Positions 1 through 7,172 of a DNA stretch of 14,308 bases are shown here, piece by piece. The stretch's first letter is position 1. Every line of letters begins with the position of its first letter. The position numbers were made by a program, and so were the translations under genes. The notes under the pieces are model-generated. The model had not been told where the DNA came from. It did no database searches and saw nothing but the letters and a program-made list of their open reading frames with translations. This DNA comes from Acidobacteriota bacterium (GTDB lineage: Bacteria; Actinomycetota; Acidimicrobiia; Acidimicrobiales; UBA8190): the NCBI GenBank assembly GCA_028872975.1, contig JAGWNV010000038.1, forward strand, positions 1 to 14,308. Direction: 5' to 3'.

Positions 1-363
1 CGACAAGGTGAGCAGGAGCACGGGCAGCGACAGCAGCAGCCGCGCCTCGGTGGCGCCGAAGGCGCTGTCCATGCGGGCGCCGGTGCGAAGTCCGTGGCTG
101 ACGGCCTGCACCGCACCGGCCACCACGGCGGCGAGGACGAGGCCGAGCGCGTCGATGGCCATCCGGGACACCGCCGTGCGCACCGGGCTGGCCTGGCCGA
201 AGCCGGCGAGGGCGGGCCCGGCGCCGGCCATCCCGTCGACGGCGGCGGTGTCCTGCGTCCCGAGGCCCAGGAAGGTCGGCTGCCAGGAGTGCGCCGGTGC
301 GGCGGGGGCCGGTGCCATGACGGCGCCCAGCGCAGAGGGAGCGCCTTCGTGCGTGTCGCCCAC
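1..363 (-). CDS. Membrane protein N-terminus, partial; possibly a priming polyprenyl-phosphate sugar transferase
   Basis: An open frame runs off the left edge; only the first 121 codons are present. After about 60 Ala/Pro/Gly-rich residues there is one clear membrane segment (about residues 68-88, with an Asp near its start), a short loop, and the beginning of a second hydrophobic stretch (about 108 onward). This layout resembles the N-terminus of polyprenyl glycosylphosphotransferases, which start glycan assembly on undecaprenyl-phosphate, and the location in a glycan locus fits. The catalytic domain lies outside the window, so the function is a guess. I chose GTG at 361-363 because GGAGG (368-372) precedes it by 4 bases, the spacing also seen before the genes at 2262 and 2452. 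The alternative start is ATG at 316-318, which has no Shine-Dalgarno sequence. It follows the GT2 gene on the same strand after 133 bases. Any polytopic membrane protein would fit equally well. Confidence 0.5.
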   Translation of the reverse strand, partial: MGDTHEGAPSALGAVMAPAPAAPAHSWQPTFLGLGTQDTAAVDGMAGAGPALAGFGQASPVRTAVSRMAIDALGLVLAAVVAGAVQAVSHGLRTGARMDSAFGATEARLLLSLPVLLLTLS

Positions 364-367
364 CACA

Positions 368-372
368 CCTCC
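368..372 (-). promoter_or_regulatory. Ribosome binding site GGAGG for the membrane-protein gene
   Basis: On the minus strand GGAGG is followed by TGTG and then the GTG at 361-363. It supports that start over the ATG 45 bases downstream. The spacing of 4 is short but matches two other genes in the window. Confidence 0.45.
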
Positions 373-496
373 ACTCCGGTCGAGCCCACCGGTCTGCGCC
401 GGACCCGCTGCGGAGCACGAGCCGCCGGCCGGCCACTCGGAGCAACGTGGGATCGACGCCAACCTTGCGTGGGCGGCACCGTCGGGGGCGGGCCTC

Positions 497-1543
497 CTAG
501 AGCACGACGCGCCGGTGGCGGACGCTGCCGACGGCGAGGGCCGCCACCCCGACGAGGTCGCCGACCAGGAGCTGGAGGAGCCGGAACCCGGCCGCCCCGG
601 GCCGGCTGCGCGCCTCGGGCCACGCCAGGGCCAGCCAGGGGGCGGCGGCGACGGACAGCCAGGGACGGTGGAGGGCGGTGCCGAGGCCGGCGCCCGCCAG
701 GGCCAGCTCGAGCGCGGCGGTGCGGGGCCCGAGGAACACCCCTGCCGAGAGCGCCCGCCGGCCGAGCCGGTGGCGCCGCACCAGGGCCGGGAACCGGGCC
801 TTGCCCCAGTGGGAGGCCAGCCACGAGGGGTAGGAGGCGGACAGGTTGCGGTGGTGCACGAGGGCCTCGGCGCGGTAGACGAGACGGGCCCCGGTGTCGA
901 CGACGCGCCAACCGGCCAGGGCATCCTCCCCCACCGCCTTGCCCCGCCGGTCGGCGGGGGCGTCCAGGCGGCCGGGGAAGCCACCGGCGGCGAGGAGATC
1001 GGCACGACGGTAGGCGATGTTGCAGGTCTCGAAGAGCCACGTCGGGCCCAGCACCCAGACGGTCCTCGCCCAGGCCCCGGCCCCGGCCCGATCGGCCGGC
1101 CAGGCCTCGGTCCGCCCCTGCACCACCACCGCCGGCAGGCGTCCGTCCACGGCGGCGAGGGGGACGAGGAGCTGCTCGAGCCACTGCGGGGTCGGGAGGC
1201 AGTCGTCGTCGGTGATCGCCACCACCGCACCGCGGGCCCGGGCCACGCCCGCGGTCCTGGCCGCCCCCTGGCCGACGTTGCGCCCCAGACGCAGCCCCAG
1301 CACCGGCAGCGACGACCGCCCGGCGGCGCGCCCCAGGCCCGCCCAGGTGCCGTCGGTGGAGGCGTCGTCGACCACCACGACCTCGAACCGCCCCGGCGCC
1401 AGGCGCTGGGCGGCCAGGGCCTCGAGGAGGCCGTCGAGGAACCGGGCGCGGTCACGGGTGGCCACCACCACCGAGACCTCGGGAGTGGCCGCCTCGTAGC
1501 CCGGCGAGCGGACCTCTGCCGTCCCTGGGCGCTCGCCCGTCAC
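497..1543 (-). CDS. Family 2 glycosyltransferase
   Basis: 348 aa. It should transfer a sugar from a nucleotide donor to the growing glycan on the cytoplasmic face. The GT-A fold signature is clear: VSVVVATRDR at about 23-32, FEVVVVDDASTDGT at 53-66, the metal/donor motif ITDDDCLP at 110-117, a FETCN box at 171-175, and GED at 205-207 in the acceptor-side region. Hydrophobic stretches at about 263-305 and 318-338 may hold the C-terminus at the membrane. The GTG start overlaps the stop of the upstream methyltransferase by four bases (GTGA), so the two are probably translationally coupled. The second half of the protein at 7169-9109 is a paralogue: it has the same FETCN box and a near-identical ending (SVRHRRVVL here, SLRHRTVVL there). 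The GT2 assignment is secure; donor and acceptor cannot be read from sequence. Confidence 0.9.
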   Translation of the reverse strand: MTGERPGTAEVRSPGYEAATPEVSVVVATRDRARFLDGLLEALAAQRLAPGRFEVVVVDDASTDGTWAGLGRAAGRSSLPVLGLRLGRNVGQGAARTAGVARARGAVVAITDDDCLPTPQWLEQLLVPLAAVDGRLPAVVVQGRTEAWPADRAGAGAWARTVWVLGPTWLFETCNIAYRRADLLAAGGFPGRLDAPADRRGKAVGEDALAGWRVVDTGARLVYRAEALVHHRNLSASYPSWLASHWGKARFPALVRRHRLGRRALSAGVFLGPRTAALELALAGAGLGTALHRPWLSVAAAPWLALAWPEARSRPGAAGFRLLQLLVGDLVGVAALAVGSVRHRRVVL

Positions 1544-2262
1544 ACCTGGCCGCGGACCCACCGGCGCCGGCCCTTCCAGGGGCCGCCGGCCACCGCCGGC
1601 AGGGCGAACTCGGGGCCGCACCGGACGTCGGCGAACCCGGCGGCCTCGAGCATCCGCACCAGGGCCGCCCGGTTGGGCACCCACCACTCGAACTCGTCGA
1701 CGCCGTCGAACTGGGCGAGGGGACGGCGGCGAAAGGGGAACTGCTCCTTCACCGGGTTCACGACGACCGCCGTGCCGGTGCACACCCCCCGGAGGCGCTC
1801 GACGGCCGTCATGGGGTCCTTCAGGTGGACGAGCATGTCGCTGCAGAAGACGAAGTCGAAGGTCCCGAGCTCGGCCGAGTCGAGGTCGTACACCGAGCAC
1901 AGTCGGCGGTCGACCGACGACCCCAGGGCCCGCCGGGCCAGCTCGAAGCGCTCCCCCTTGGTCTCGTCCATGGTCTTGCGGATCCGGTGCCGGAGGCTCG
2001 CCGGCCAGTCGAGGGCCTCGGGGTCCTCCAGGTCGACGGCCGTGACCGAGGCCGCCCCCCGGCGCTCCATGGCGAAGGCCCAGAAGCCGTCCATGGTCCC
2101 GACGTCGAGGCAGCGCTTGCCGCCCAGATCGGCGGGCATGCCGTAGCGGTCCTCCTGGCCCCGGTGGTCGAACATGCCCCGGGTCACGGCCCCGTTTCCC
2201 AGGTCCAGGGTGTGGTACCACGGGTAGCGGTCGATTGCATCCTGCAAGTGGTCCGTCGTCAC
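1540..2262 (-). CDS. SAM-dependent methyltransferase, DUF1698/Methyltransf_9-like
   Basis: 240 aa. The N-terminus carries WYHTLDLGNGAVTRGMFDHR (15-34), typical of the family related to tRNA mo5U34 methyltransferase CmoB. Members of this family are common in glycan clusters, where they are presumed to methylate sugars. The SAM-binding motif I is CLDVGTMDGFWAF (51-63), an acidic end of strand 2 follows (AVDLED, 75-80), and FDFVFCSDMLVHLKDP (135-150) is the motif IV/post-IV region. The WW pair in EFEWWVPN (190-197) is also common in this family. The GTG start is set by GGAGG four bases upstream and by the conserved WYH block beginning at residue 15. Its stop overlaps the next GT2 start (GTGA). 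It lies divergently from the nucleotidyltransferase at 2452. Its role as a glycan O-methyltransferase is inferred from context, not motif. Confidence 0.85.
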   Translation of the reverse strand: MTTDHLQDAIDRYPWYHTLDLGNGAVTRGMFDHRGQEDRYGMPADLGGKRCLDVGTMDGFWAFAMERRGAASVTAVDLEDPEALDWPASLRHRIRKTMDETKGERFELARRALGSSVDRRLCSVYDLDSAELGTFDFVFCSDMLVHLKDPMTAVERLRGVCTGTAVVVNPVKEQFPFRRRPLAQFDGVDEFEWWVPNRAALVRMLEAAGFADVRCGPEFALPAVAGGPWKGRRRWVRGQV

Positions 2263-2266
2263 GGTC

Positions 2267-2271
2267 CCTCC
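2267..2271 (-). promoter_or_regulatory. Ribosome binding site GGAGG for the methyltransferase
   Basis: Minus-strand GGAGG followed by GACC and the GTG at 2260-2262. It decides the start against longer in-frame alternatives, which extend into low-complexity sequence unlike the family. Confidence 0.55.
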
Positions 2272-2411
2272 GTCCGGCGGCCGCCACGCCTCGGCCGGCG
2301 CCACACCCCGCAGCGGGGAAACGTGGCCCCCGGCACCCGCCTTGCGGTCGATGAGGTGCTCGTGCGCCAGTCCCCCATCGCCGGACCGTTCCCGTGACGG
2401 GCGAGAGGCCC

Positions 2412-2427
2412 CCCGGCAGAGGCCGGG
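2412..2427 (+). other. Small GC hairpin in the leader of the nucleotidyltransferase operon
   Basis: CCCGGC, a four-base AGAG loop, and GCCGGG form a perfect 6-bp stem-loop ending 16 bases before the Shine-Dalgarno GGAG. There is no following T-tract, so it is not an intrinsic terminator. It may be a chance feature of very GC-rich DNA or a 5' UTR structure. Confidence 0.25.
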
Positions 2428-2443
2428 ACACCGAGGGGGCGGC

Positions 2444-2447
2444 GGAG
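2444..2447 (+). promoter_or_regulatory. Ribosome binding site GGAG for the nucleotidyltransferase
   Basis: GGAG, then ACAC, then the GTG at 2452. This supports the GTG start, which also places the nucleotide-binding GGKGTR motif at the expected residue 8. Confidence 0.55.
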
Positions 2448-2451
2448 ACAC

Positions 2452-3174
2452 GTGCGCACACTGATCCTGTGCGGGGGCAAGGGCACCCGCGCCTATCCGA
2501 GCACCACCAGCGTCCCCAAGCCGCTGCTCGAGGTGGGCGGCCGTCCCGTCCTCGGCCACGTCATGGACATCTACGCGGCACAGGGCTTCACGGACTTCGT
2601 CCTGGCGGCGGGCTTCAAGGCCGAGGCCGTGGCCGCCTTCGCCGCCACCTGCCCCACCGACTGGCGCGTCGAGGTGAGAGACACCGGCGAGGAGGCCAAC
2701 ACCGGCGCCCGGGTGGCCGCCTGCGCCGGGGAGATGGGGGAGCGCTTCTTCCTCACCTACGCCGACGGCCTGGCCGACGTCGACCTGCGGGAGCTCCTCG
2801 ACTTCCACCTCGACCACGAGGGTGCCGCCACCATGACGACGGTCCCCCTGCCCTCGCAGTACGGGACGATCGAGACCGACGGTGCCGGCCGGGTGGTGCG
2901 GTTCCGGGAGAAGCCCCGCTTGCCCGACCACTGGATCAACGCCGGCTTCTTCGTCCTCGACCGCCGGTTCCGTACGTGGCTGGCCGGTGACGACTTCGAG
3001 CGCGACGTCCTCGTCGCCCTCGGCGAGGCCGGCGAGCTGTTCGCCCACCGCCACGAGGGCTTCTGGCGGTCCCTCGACACCTACAAGGACGCCCTCGAGC
3101 TCGACGCCCTGTGCCGGGAGGGCCCCCGGCCGCCGTGGGCCCGCACGGCGGCACTGGCCGGGGACGGCAGATGA
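2452..3174 (+). CDS. Sugar-1-phosphate nucleotidyltransferase, glucose-1-phosphate cytidylyltransferase (RfbF/DdhA)-like
   Basis: 240 aa. It activates a sugar 1-phosphate with an NTP to give the NDP-sugar donor. Visible landmarks are LILCGGKGTR (4-13), PKP with the catalytic-type Lys23, the metal-binding motif LTYADGLADV (101-110), FREKP (151-155), WINAGFFVLD (161-170), and HEGFWRSLDTYKD (201-213). The last is the counterpart of the GFW..MDT.RD motif that marks RfbF-type CDP-glucose pyrophosphorylases. It is about 17 residues shorter than enteric RfbF. The missing part is the segment just before the DTG motif (here WRVEVRDTGE, 71-80), so CDP specificity is likely but not certain. GTG start with GGAG. 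Its stop overlaps the ATG of the next gene (ATGA), so the pair is coupled. The neighbouring dehydratase-like SDR suggests the product is CDP-glucose or a relative feeding a deoxysugar branch. Confidence 0.85.
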   Translation: MRTLILCGGKGTRAYPSTTSVPKPLLEVGGRPVLGHVMDIYAAQGFTDFVLAAGFKAEAVAAFAATCPTDWRVEVRDTGEEANTGARVAACAGEMGERFFLTYADGLADVDLRELLDFHLDHEGAATMTTVPLPSQYGTIETDGAGRVVRFREKPRLPDHWINAGFFVLDRRFRTWLAGDDFERDVLVALGEAGELFAHRHEGFWRSLDTYKDALELDALCREGPRPPWARTAALAGDGR

Positions 3175-4163
3175 GTAGCGGCGAGCCCTCCCTCCTCGGC
3201 CCCGGGACCCGGGCGCTCGTCACGGGCGCCACCGGGTTCATCGGCTCGCACCTCGTCCGGCGCCTGGTGGGCGACGGCGTCGAGGTCCACGCCCTCACGA
3301 GCACCGTCTCGACCCTCTTCCCGGTGCGCCTCGCCGACCTGCGGGGCGCCTTCGAGCTCCACGAGGGCAACCTCTGCGACCGGGGCGCCATGGAGGCGGT
3401 GGTGGACGCCGCCCGCCCCACCCACGTCTTCCACCTCGGCGCCTACACCCACGTGGGCAAGTCCTGGCAGCGCGTCGACGAGTGCGTCCAGACGAACGTG
3501 CAGGGTACCGTCGGCCTGCTCGAGGCGCTGGCGGGGTCCGGCTACACCCGCTTCGTCAACATGGGGACGAGCGAGATCTACGGGGCCGTGCCCGTGCCCT
3601 TCCGCGAGGACGGGCCCGTCAACCCGATCTCCCCCTACGCGGCGAGCAAGTACGCGGCCGAGCGCTTCTGCCGGGTCTTCTGCGAGGGCCGGGGATGGCC
3701 CATCGTCATGCTCCGGCCCTTCAACGCCTTCGGGCCGGCCCAGACCATCGACCGGGTCATCCCCGAGATCGTCCTCCGGGCCCTGCGCTCCGAGCCGCTG
3801 CGCATGACCCAGGGGCGCCAGACCCGGGAGTTCAACTACGTCGAGGACCTCGTCGACGGCCTGGTGCGCGCCGCGGCGGTGCCCGGGCTCGAGGGGGAGC
3901 TGCTCAACCTCGGCTGCGGCGAGGACGTCTCGATCCGCGACCTGGCCGAGCTCGTCCTCGACCTCCTCGGCAATCCGGTCCGCCCCGAGTTCGGCGCCAT
4001 CCCGGAGCGGCCCACCGAGATATGGGAGATGCGCTGCGACTCGAGCCGGGCCCGCGACCTGCTCGGTTGGAAGCCGTCGCACACGCTGGCCGAGGGGCTC
4101 GTGGCCACGATCGAGTGGTACCGGGCCCAGGCCGCCGACCCCACCTCACCCTTCCTGGCATGA
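3171..4163 (+). CDS. NAD-dependent extended SDR, nucleotide-sugar epimerase/4,6-dehydratase family
   Basis: 330 aa, a normal length for the family. The Rossmann glycine motif VTGATGFIGSHL is at 17-28, followed by an HLGAY block (88-92), MGTSEIYG (131-138) and SPYAASKYAAE (154-164). The last contains the catalytic Tyr156-x3-Lys160. The Thr-Ser-Glu triplet at 133-135 resembles 4,6-dehydratases and UDP-xylose synthases (TSE/TDE) more than simple 4-epimerases, so a dehydratase step on the NDP-sugar from the preceding gene is my favoured reading. The substrate-side motifs LRPFNAFGP (181-189) and REFNYVEDLVDG (219-230) are standard. The ATG is chosen because it overlaps the upstream stop (ATGA) and sits 16 codons before the glycine motif. 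Its own stop overlaps the next ATG in the same way. A 4-epimerase or reductase activity remains possible. Confidence 0.85.
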   Translation: MSSGEPSLLGPGTRALVTGATGFIGSHLVRRLVGDGVEVHALTSTVSTLFPVRLADLRGAFELHEGNLCDRGAMEAVVDAARPTHVFHLGAYTHVGKSWQRVDECVQTNVQGTVGLLEALAGSGYTRFVNMGTSEIYGAVPVPFREDGPVNPISPYAASKYAAERFCRVFCEGRGWPIVMLRPFNAFGPAQTIDRVIPEIVLRALRSEPLRMTQGRQTREFNYVEDLVDGLVRAAAVPGLEGELLNLGCGEDVSIRDLAELVLDLLGNPVRPEFGAIPERPTEIWEMRCDSSRARDLLGWKPSHTLAEGLVATIEWYRAQAADPTSPFLA

Positions 4164-4954
4164 CGGCGCCGGCCCGTCCCCGGGGCGCCTGGGCGGCCCC
4201 GGCGCGCGCCGCCTTCTCGGGCGCCCACCGCCTCGCCGTCGTCGTCGTGGGCGCCGGGTTCACCCTGCGGCGCCGGCGCCTCGTCACCTCGCTCCGACTG
4301 CGGGCCCTCTGGCACCGCTCGCGGCTGCGGCTCGAGGTCGCCGGCGACGTCCGGCTCGGGCGCCGGGTCCGGGTCACCGTGGAGCCGCACGTCGAGGCCG
4401 CCGTCGTCGTGGGGAGGGCCTGCAAGATCGGCGACGACGTCCGCATCGAGCTCCGCCACGGCGGCCGCCTCGAGCTCGGCGCCGGCGTCGACATCCGGCG
4501 CGGCTGCCGGCTCGGCACCGGCGGCCTGCTCCGCATCGACGGTCCCACCCTCGTCCAGGACGGCTGCACCATCCACTGCGACGAGCAGGTCCACATCGGC
4601 GATCACATCGCCCTCGCCGAGTACGCCACCGTCGTCGACTCGAGCCACTACCACGACGAGACGGAACGATGGTTCGTCCACAACGTGGCCACCCGGCCGG
4701 TCACCATCGAGCACGACGCCTGGATCGGCGCCAAGGCCACCGTGGCCCGCGGGGTCGTGGTGGGCGCCGGTGCCGTCGTCTCGGCCAATTCCCTCGTGCT
4801 GCGCGACGTGCCGCCAGGGGCGCTTGCGTCGGGGGTGCCCGCCTCGGTCGTGGGCGAGGCGCCGTCGCGGCCTGGCCCCTCGCTCCAGGCCGTCGCCGGC
4901 GGGGTTCAGCCCGCCGCCGGCGTGGCGGCGCGCTCGGCCAGCAGCTCGTCGTAG
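4160..4954 (+). CDS. Left-handed beta-helix acyltransferase (O-acetyltransferase type)
   Basis: 264 aa. Hexapeptide-repeat strands run from about residue 63 to 210 and end in a family-typical block (VPPGALASGVPASVV, 217-231). SSHYHD (161-166) contributes candidate active-site histidines. These enzymes transfer acyl groups, usually acetyl from CoA, to sugars. Its place after a nucleotidyltransferase and a dehydratase suggests it decorates the deoxysugar or the glycan. Residues 1-60 are basic and partly hydrophobic (LAVVVVGAGF, 25-34), as in exopolysaccharide acyltransferases. The ATG overlaps the upstream stop (ATGA). About 30 residues of Ala/Ser/Pro-rich sequence follow the normal end of the fold, and the last 16 codons are antisense to the 3' end of the convergent GT4 gene. 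That tail could be a recent read-through extension. Substrate and acyl donor are unknown. Confidence 0.8.
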   Translation: MTAPARPRGAWAAPARAAFSGAHRLAVVVVGAGFTLRRRRLVTSLRLRALWHRSRLRLEVAGDVRLGRRVRVTVEPHVEAAVVVGRACKIGDDVRIELRHGGRLELGAGVDIRRGCRLGTGGLLRIDGPTLVQDGCTIHCDEQVHIGDHIALAEYATVVDSSHYHDETERWFVHNVATRPVTIEHDAWIGAKATVARGVVVGAGAVVSANSLVLRDVPPGALASGVPASVVGEAPSRPGPSLQAVAGGVQPAAGVAARSASSSS

Positions 4955-6018
4955 AGCCGGTCGACGGCGCCTGCCGTCCGGCGGACGTCGAGGGCCGCCG
5001 CCGTCGCCGGGCCCGCCTCCCCGAGCCGGGTGGCGAGCTCCCTGTCGCCGAGGACACGCACCAGGGCGTCGGCGAGGGCGGCCGGATCGGACTCGGGCAC
5101 GAGCAGGCCGGTCTGCCCGTGGACGACGTACTCGGGGATGCCCCCATGCCAGGTGCTCACCACAGGCCGGCCGCTCGCCTGTGCCTCCACGTTGACCATG
5201 AGGAGGGTCTCGACGGCGTCGTCGCACGCGGCGTGGCTGGGGGTCACCACCGCCGTCGCCGCCCGCATGGCGTCGCGCACCGCCCGCCGGTCGGGACCGG
5301 TCGCCACCTCCACCCGGCCCGGGATGGCCCGGGCCAGGGCCTCGAGGGGCCCGAAGCCGAGGATGCGCAGCCGCGCCCGGGGCAGGCGCGCCTGCACGGC
5401 GGGCCACGCCTCGGCCAGCACGTCGAGGCCCTTCTTGGCCACGAACCGGCCGACGAAGAGGGCCACGGGGTCGCCCTCGGGCAGGGCGGTGGGGACGAAG
5501 TAGCGCCCGTCGATGCCCGAGGGCAGCACGCGGACGCGGTCGGCCGGGAGCCCGGCGCGCTCGACGAGGGGCACGACGAACCGGCTGGGGACGACCACGG
5601 CCGACACGAGCGGGGACACGGCCCGATACGGATCGGGCCGCTGGTCCAAGTAGCCGGTGACGTCGTGGCCGTGGACGGAGAGGACGAAGGGCAGCCGCCG
5701 CCGCCGCAGGACGGGCGCCAGGAGCTCGGTGCGATAGCCGTGGTGGGCGTGGACGACGGCGGCGCGTTCCTGGCGGGCCAGCGCCTGCAGCGCCCCGGCC
5801 ATGGCGGCCGGACGCAGCCGAGCCGGGCGCACCCACCGCTCGACGGGGGCGAGGGTGCGCAGGCCGGGGTGGGGGAAGCGCTCGGTCCCGTGCGGCCTCC
5901 CGGCCGAGACCACCGCCCCCGGGTGGGCCAGGTTCGTCACGAGGTCGTAGACGAACTGCTCCGAGGGGGGCAGCCACTCGGCCACGAAATGCAGGACGGT
6001 GGGGGCCGGTGCGGTCAC
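4906..6018 (-). CDS. Family 4 glycosyltransferase (GT-B)
   Basis: 370 aa, last gene of the long minus-strand run. The N-terminal domain has an acceptor-side block LPPSEQFVYDLV (16-27) and VHAHHGYRTELL (89-100), followed by LSVHGHDVTGY (113-123). The linker has VLPSGID (164-170). The C-terminal donor domain has FVGRFVAKKGLDVL (188-201) and the retaining GT4 signature Glu270-x7-Glu278, followed by SGRPVVSTWHGGIPEYV (282-298). The SEQFVYD opening resembles GT4 enzymes of the colanic-acid/amylovoran WcaL-AmsK type, but the sugar cannot be deduced. The GTG start overlaps the stop of the upstream GT4 (GTGA). Its 3' end overlaps the convergent acyltransferase by 49 bases, leaving no room for a terminator between the two converging transcripts. 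Confidence 0.9.
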   Translation of the reverse strand: MTAPAPTVLHFVAEWLPPSEQFVYDLVTNLAHPGAVVSAGRPHGTERFPHPGLRTLAPVERWVRPARLRPAAMAGALQALARQERAAVVHAHHGYRTELLAPVLRRRRLPFVLSVHGHDVTGYLDQRPDPYRAVSPLVSAVVVPSRFVVPLVERAGLPADRVRVLPSGIDGRYFVPTALPEGDPVALFVGRFVAKKGLDVLAEAWPAVQARLPRARLRILGFGPLEALARAIPGRVEVATGPDRRAVRDAMRAATAVVTPSHAACDDAVETLLMVNVEAQASGRPVVSTWHGGIPEYVVHGQTGLLVPESDPAALADALVRVLGDRELATRLGEAGPATAAALDVRRTAGAVDRLYDELLAERAATPAAG

Positions 6019-7172
6019 GGGACGGCGGCGCCGGCACGTGCCGCCGTCGGCGTCGGGCGGCCGGCCAGACGGGCGTAGAGGGTCTCGTGGGCGGGGCCGA
6101 CGACGTCCTCCCAGGACCACCGGGCGGCGCGGGCCAGGCACGCCGCCGCCGTCCCCGGCCGGCGGGCCAGGGCGACGGCCGCCACGATGGCCTCGGCCAG
6201 CTCGGAGGCCCCGGCGCCGGTCGCCACCCGCCCCACGGCGCCGTCGACGATCTCGGGCATGCCCCCGTCGGGGGTGCAGACGACCGGTGTGCCACACGCC
6301 AGGGACTCCACGAGCACGAGACCGAACGCCTCGTGCTCGGCGGGAAGGACCGTGACCGACGCCGCCGCGTACCGCCGCGGCAGCTGTGCGGGCGATCCGG
6401 GGCCGGCGACGTCCACTGCGGAAGCCACCCGCCCCGAGGCACCCTCGAGCGCCGGGCCGGCGTCCCCGGCCCCCGACAGCATCAGCCGGGCGTCGGGATG
6501 GCGCTCGAGGACCTCGCCCAGCGCCGCCACGGCCAGCCCGGCGCGCTTGCGCGGGTCCTCCAGGGATCCCGAGAACAAGATGCGCGGCGGACCCGTACGC
6601 GGCGACGGGTCGAAGGGGAACGCCCCGAGGCGGATCCCCGGTGGCAGGACGACGGTGGCCCTCGGGGCGAGCGGCACCAGCGCCCCCGCCGAGGCCTCGC
6701 TCAGCGTGGCGGTCACCCCGGCGCGCCGGACCGCCGCCTCGAACAGCAGCCGGGGCACCCGCCGGGGCGGGAGCTGGGCCGCCACGGGGTGCCCGAGCAC
6801 CGTGTACACCGTCGGCAGTCCGCACAGGAGCGACGCCAGCGCCCCCGTCGGGGTCATGGCGTGGACGACGTCGGGCCGGGCGCTGCGGAGCGCCCCGGGC
6901 ACGCGCCCGCCGAAGGTCTCCATCTCCCCCAGCCCCAGCCGCCAGCCGGGCCCGGCCCGGAGGTGCGGCCTCCGGACGATCCGCACGCCGTCGGGCCGCT
7001 CGGTCTCCGCCGCGGCCTCGTGGGTGCCGGTGACCACGGTGACGCGGTGGCCCCGGCCGGCGAGGTACCACGAGAGGTCCTCGACGTAGCGCGCGGCGCC
7101 CCGTCGGACCTCCGGCCAGGGATAGGGATGGACCACGGCGACGTGCAGCCGGTCCTCCTCGCCGCCGCTCAC
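6015..7172 (-). CDS. Family 4 glycosyltransferase (GT-B)
   Basis: 385 aa. The N-terminus VAVVHPYPWPEVRRGAARYV (11-30) is the classic glycine-containing GT4 acceptor loop. ARPDVVHAMTPTG (98-110) and YTVLGHPVA (123-131) follow, then VLPPGIRLGAF (175-185) at the interdomain hinge. The donor domain has ILFSGSLEDPRKRAGL (198-213) and the EX7E motif Glu281 and Glu289 within EAFGLVLVES, followed by GTPVVCTPDGGMPEIV (294-309). It therefore should be a retaining enzyme using an NDP-sugar. It overlaps both neighbours by four bases (GTGA at the start and at the stop), so it is embedded in a coupled translation chain. It shares the architecture of the next GT4 but is not obviously a recent duplicate of it. 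Sugar specificity is unknown. Confidence 0.9.
   Translation of the reverse strand: MSGGEEDRLHVAVVHPYPWPEVRRGAARYVEDLSWYLAGRGHRVTVVTGTHEAAAETERPDGVRIVRRPHLRAGPGWRLGLGEMETFGGRVPGALRSARPDVVHAMTPTGALASLLCGLPTVYTVLGHPVAAQLPPRRVPRLLFEAAVRRAGVTATLSEASAGALVPLAPRATVVLPPGIRLGAFPFDPSPRTGPPRILFSGSLEDPRKRAGLAVAALGEVLERHPDARLMLSGAGDAGPALEGASGRVASAVDVAGPGSPAQLPRRYAAASVTVLPAEHEAFGLVLVESLACGTPVVCTPDGGMPEIVDGAVGRVATGAGASELAEAIVAAVALARRPGTAAACLARAARWSWEDVVGPAHETLYARLAGRPTPTAARAGAAVP

Noticed and set aside
364..496. Palindromic GCCGGCCGGC in the gap between the GT2 and the membrane-protein gene as a terminator
   Set aside because: It has no loop and no T-tract; short GC palindromes are common in DNA of this composition.
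1347..1399. Repeat with 7986-8038 considered as a mobile or recombination repeat
   Set aside because: The match encodes the conserved FEVVVVDD region in both GT2 paralogues, so it reflects gene duplication and protein constraint, not a separate element.
8..2146. Long plus-strand open frame of 712 codons
   Set aside because: Low-complexity Pro/Arg/Gly/Ala translation, antisense to a GT2 and a methyltransferase with clear motifs. Long antisense frames are expected at this GC content.
2330..2400. GGAAC-like ECF sigma -35 element on the minus strand near 2390
   Set aside because: No matching CGT/GTT -10 element at 16-18 bases, so it is no better than chance.
1540..3054. Longer methyltransferase reading frame extending into the nucleotidyltransferase region
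   Set aside because: Residues upstream of the GTG at 2262 are antisense to the plus-strand gene and unlike the family; a GGAGG marks the shorter start.
3836..6442. Minus-strand frame of 868 codons across the acyltransferase and GT4 region
   Set aside because: Shadow frame over two convincing genes; the translation is Arg/Pro-rich without any motif.
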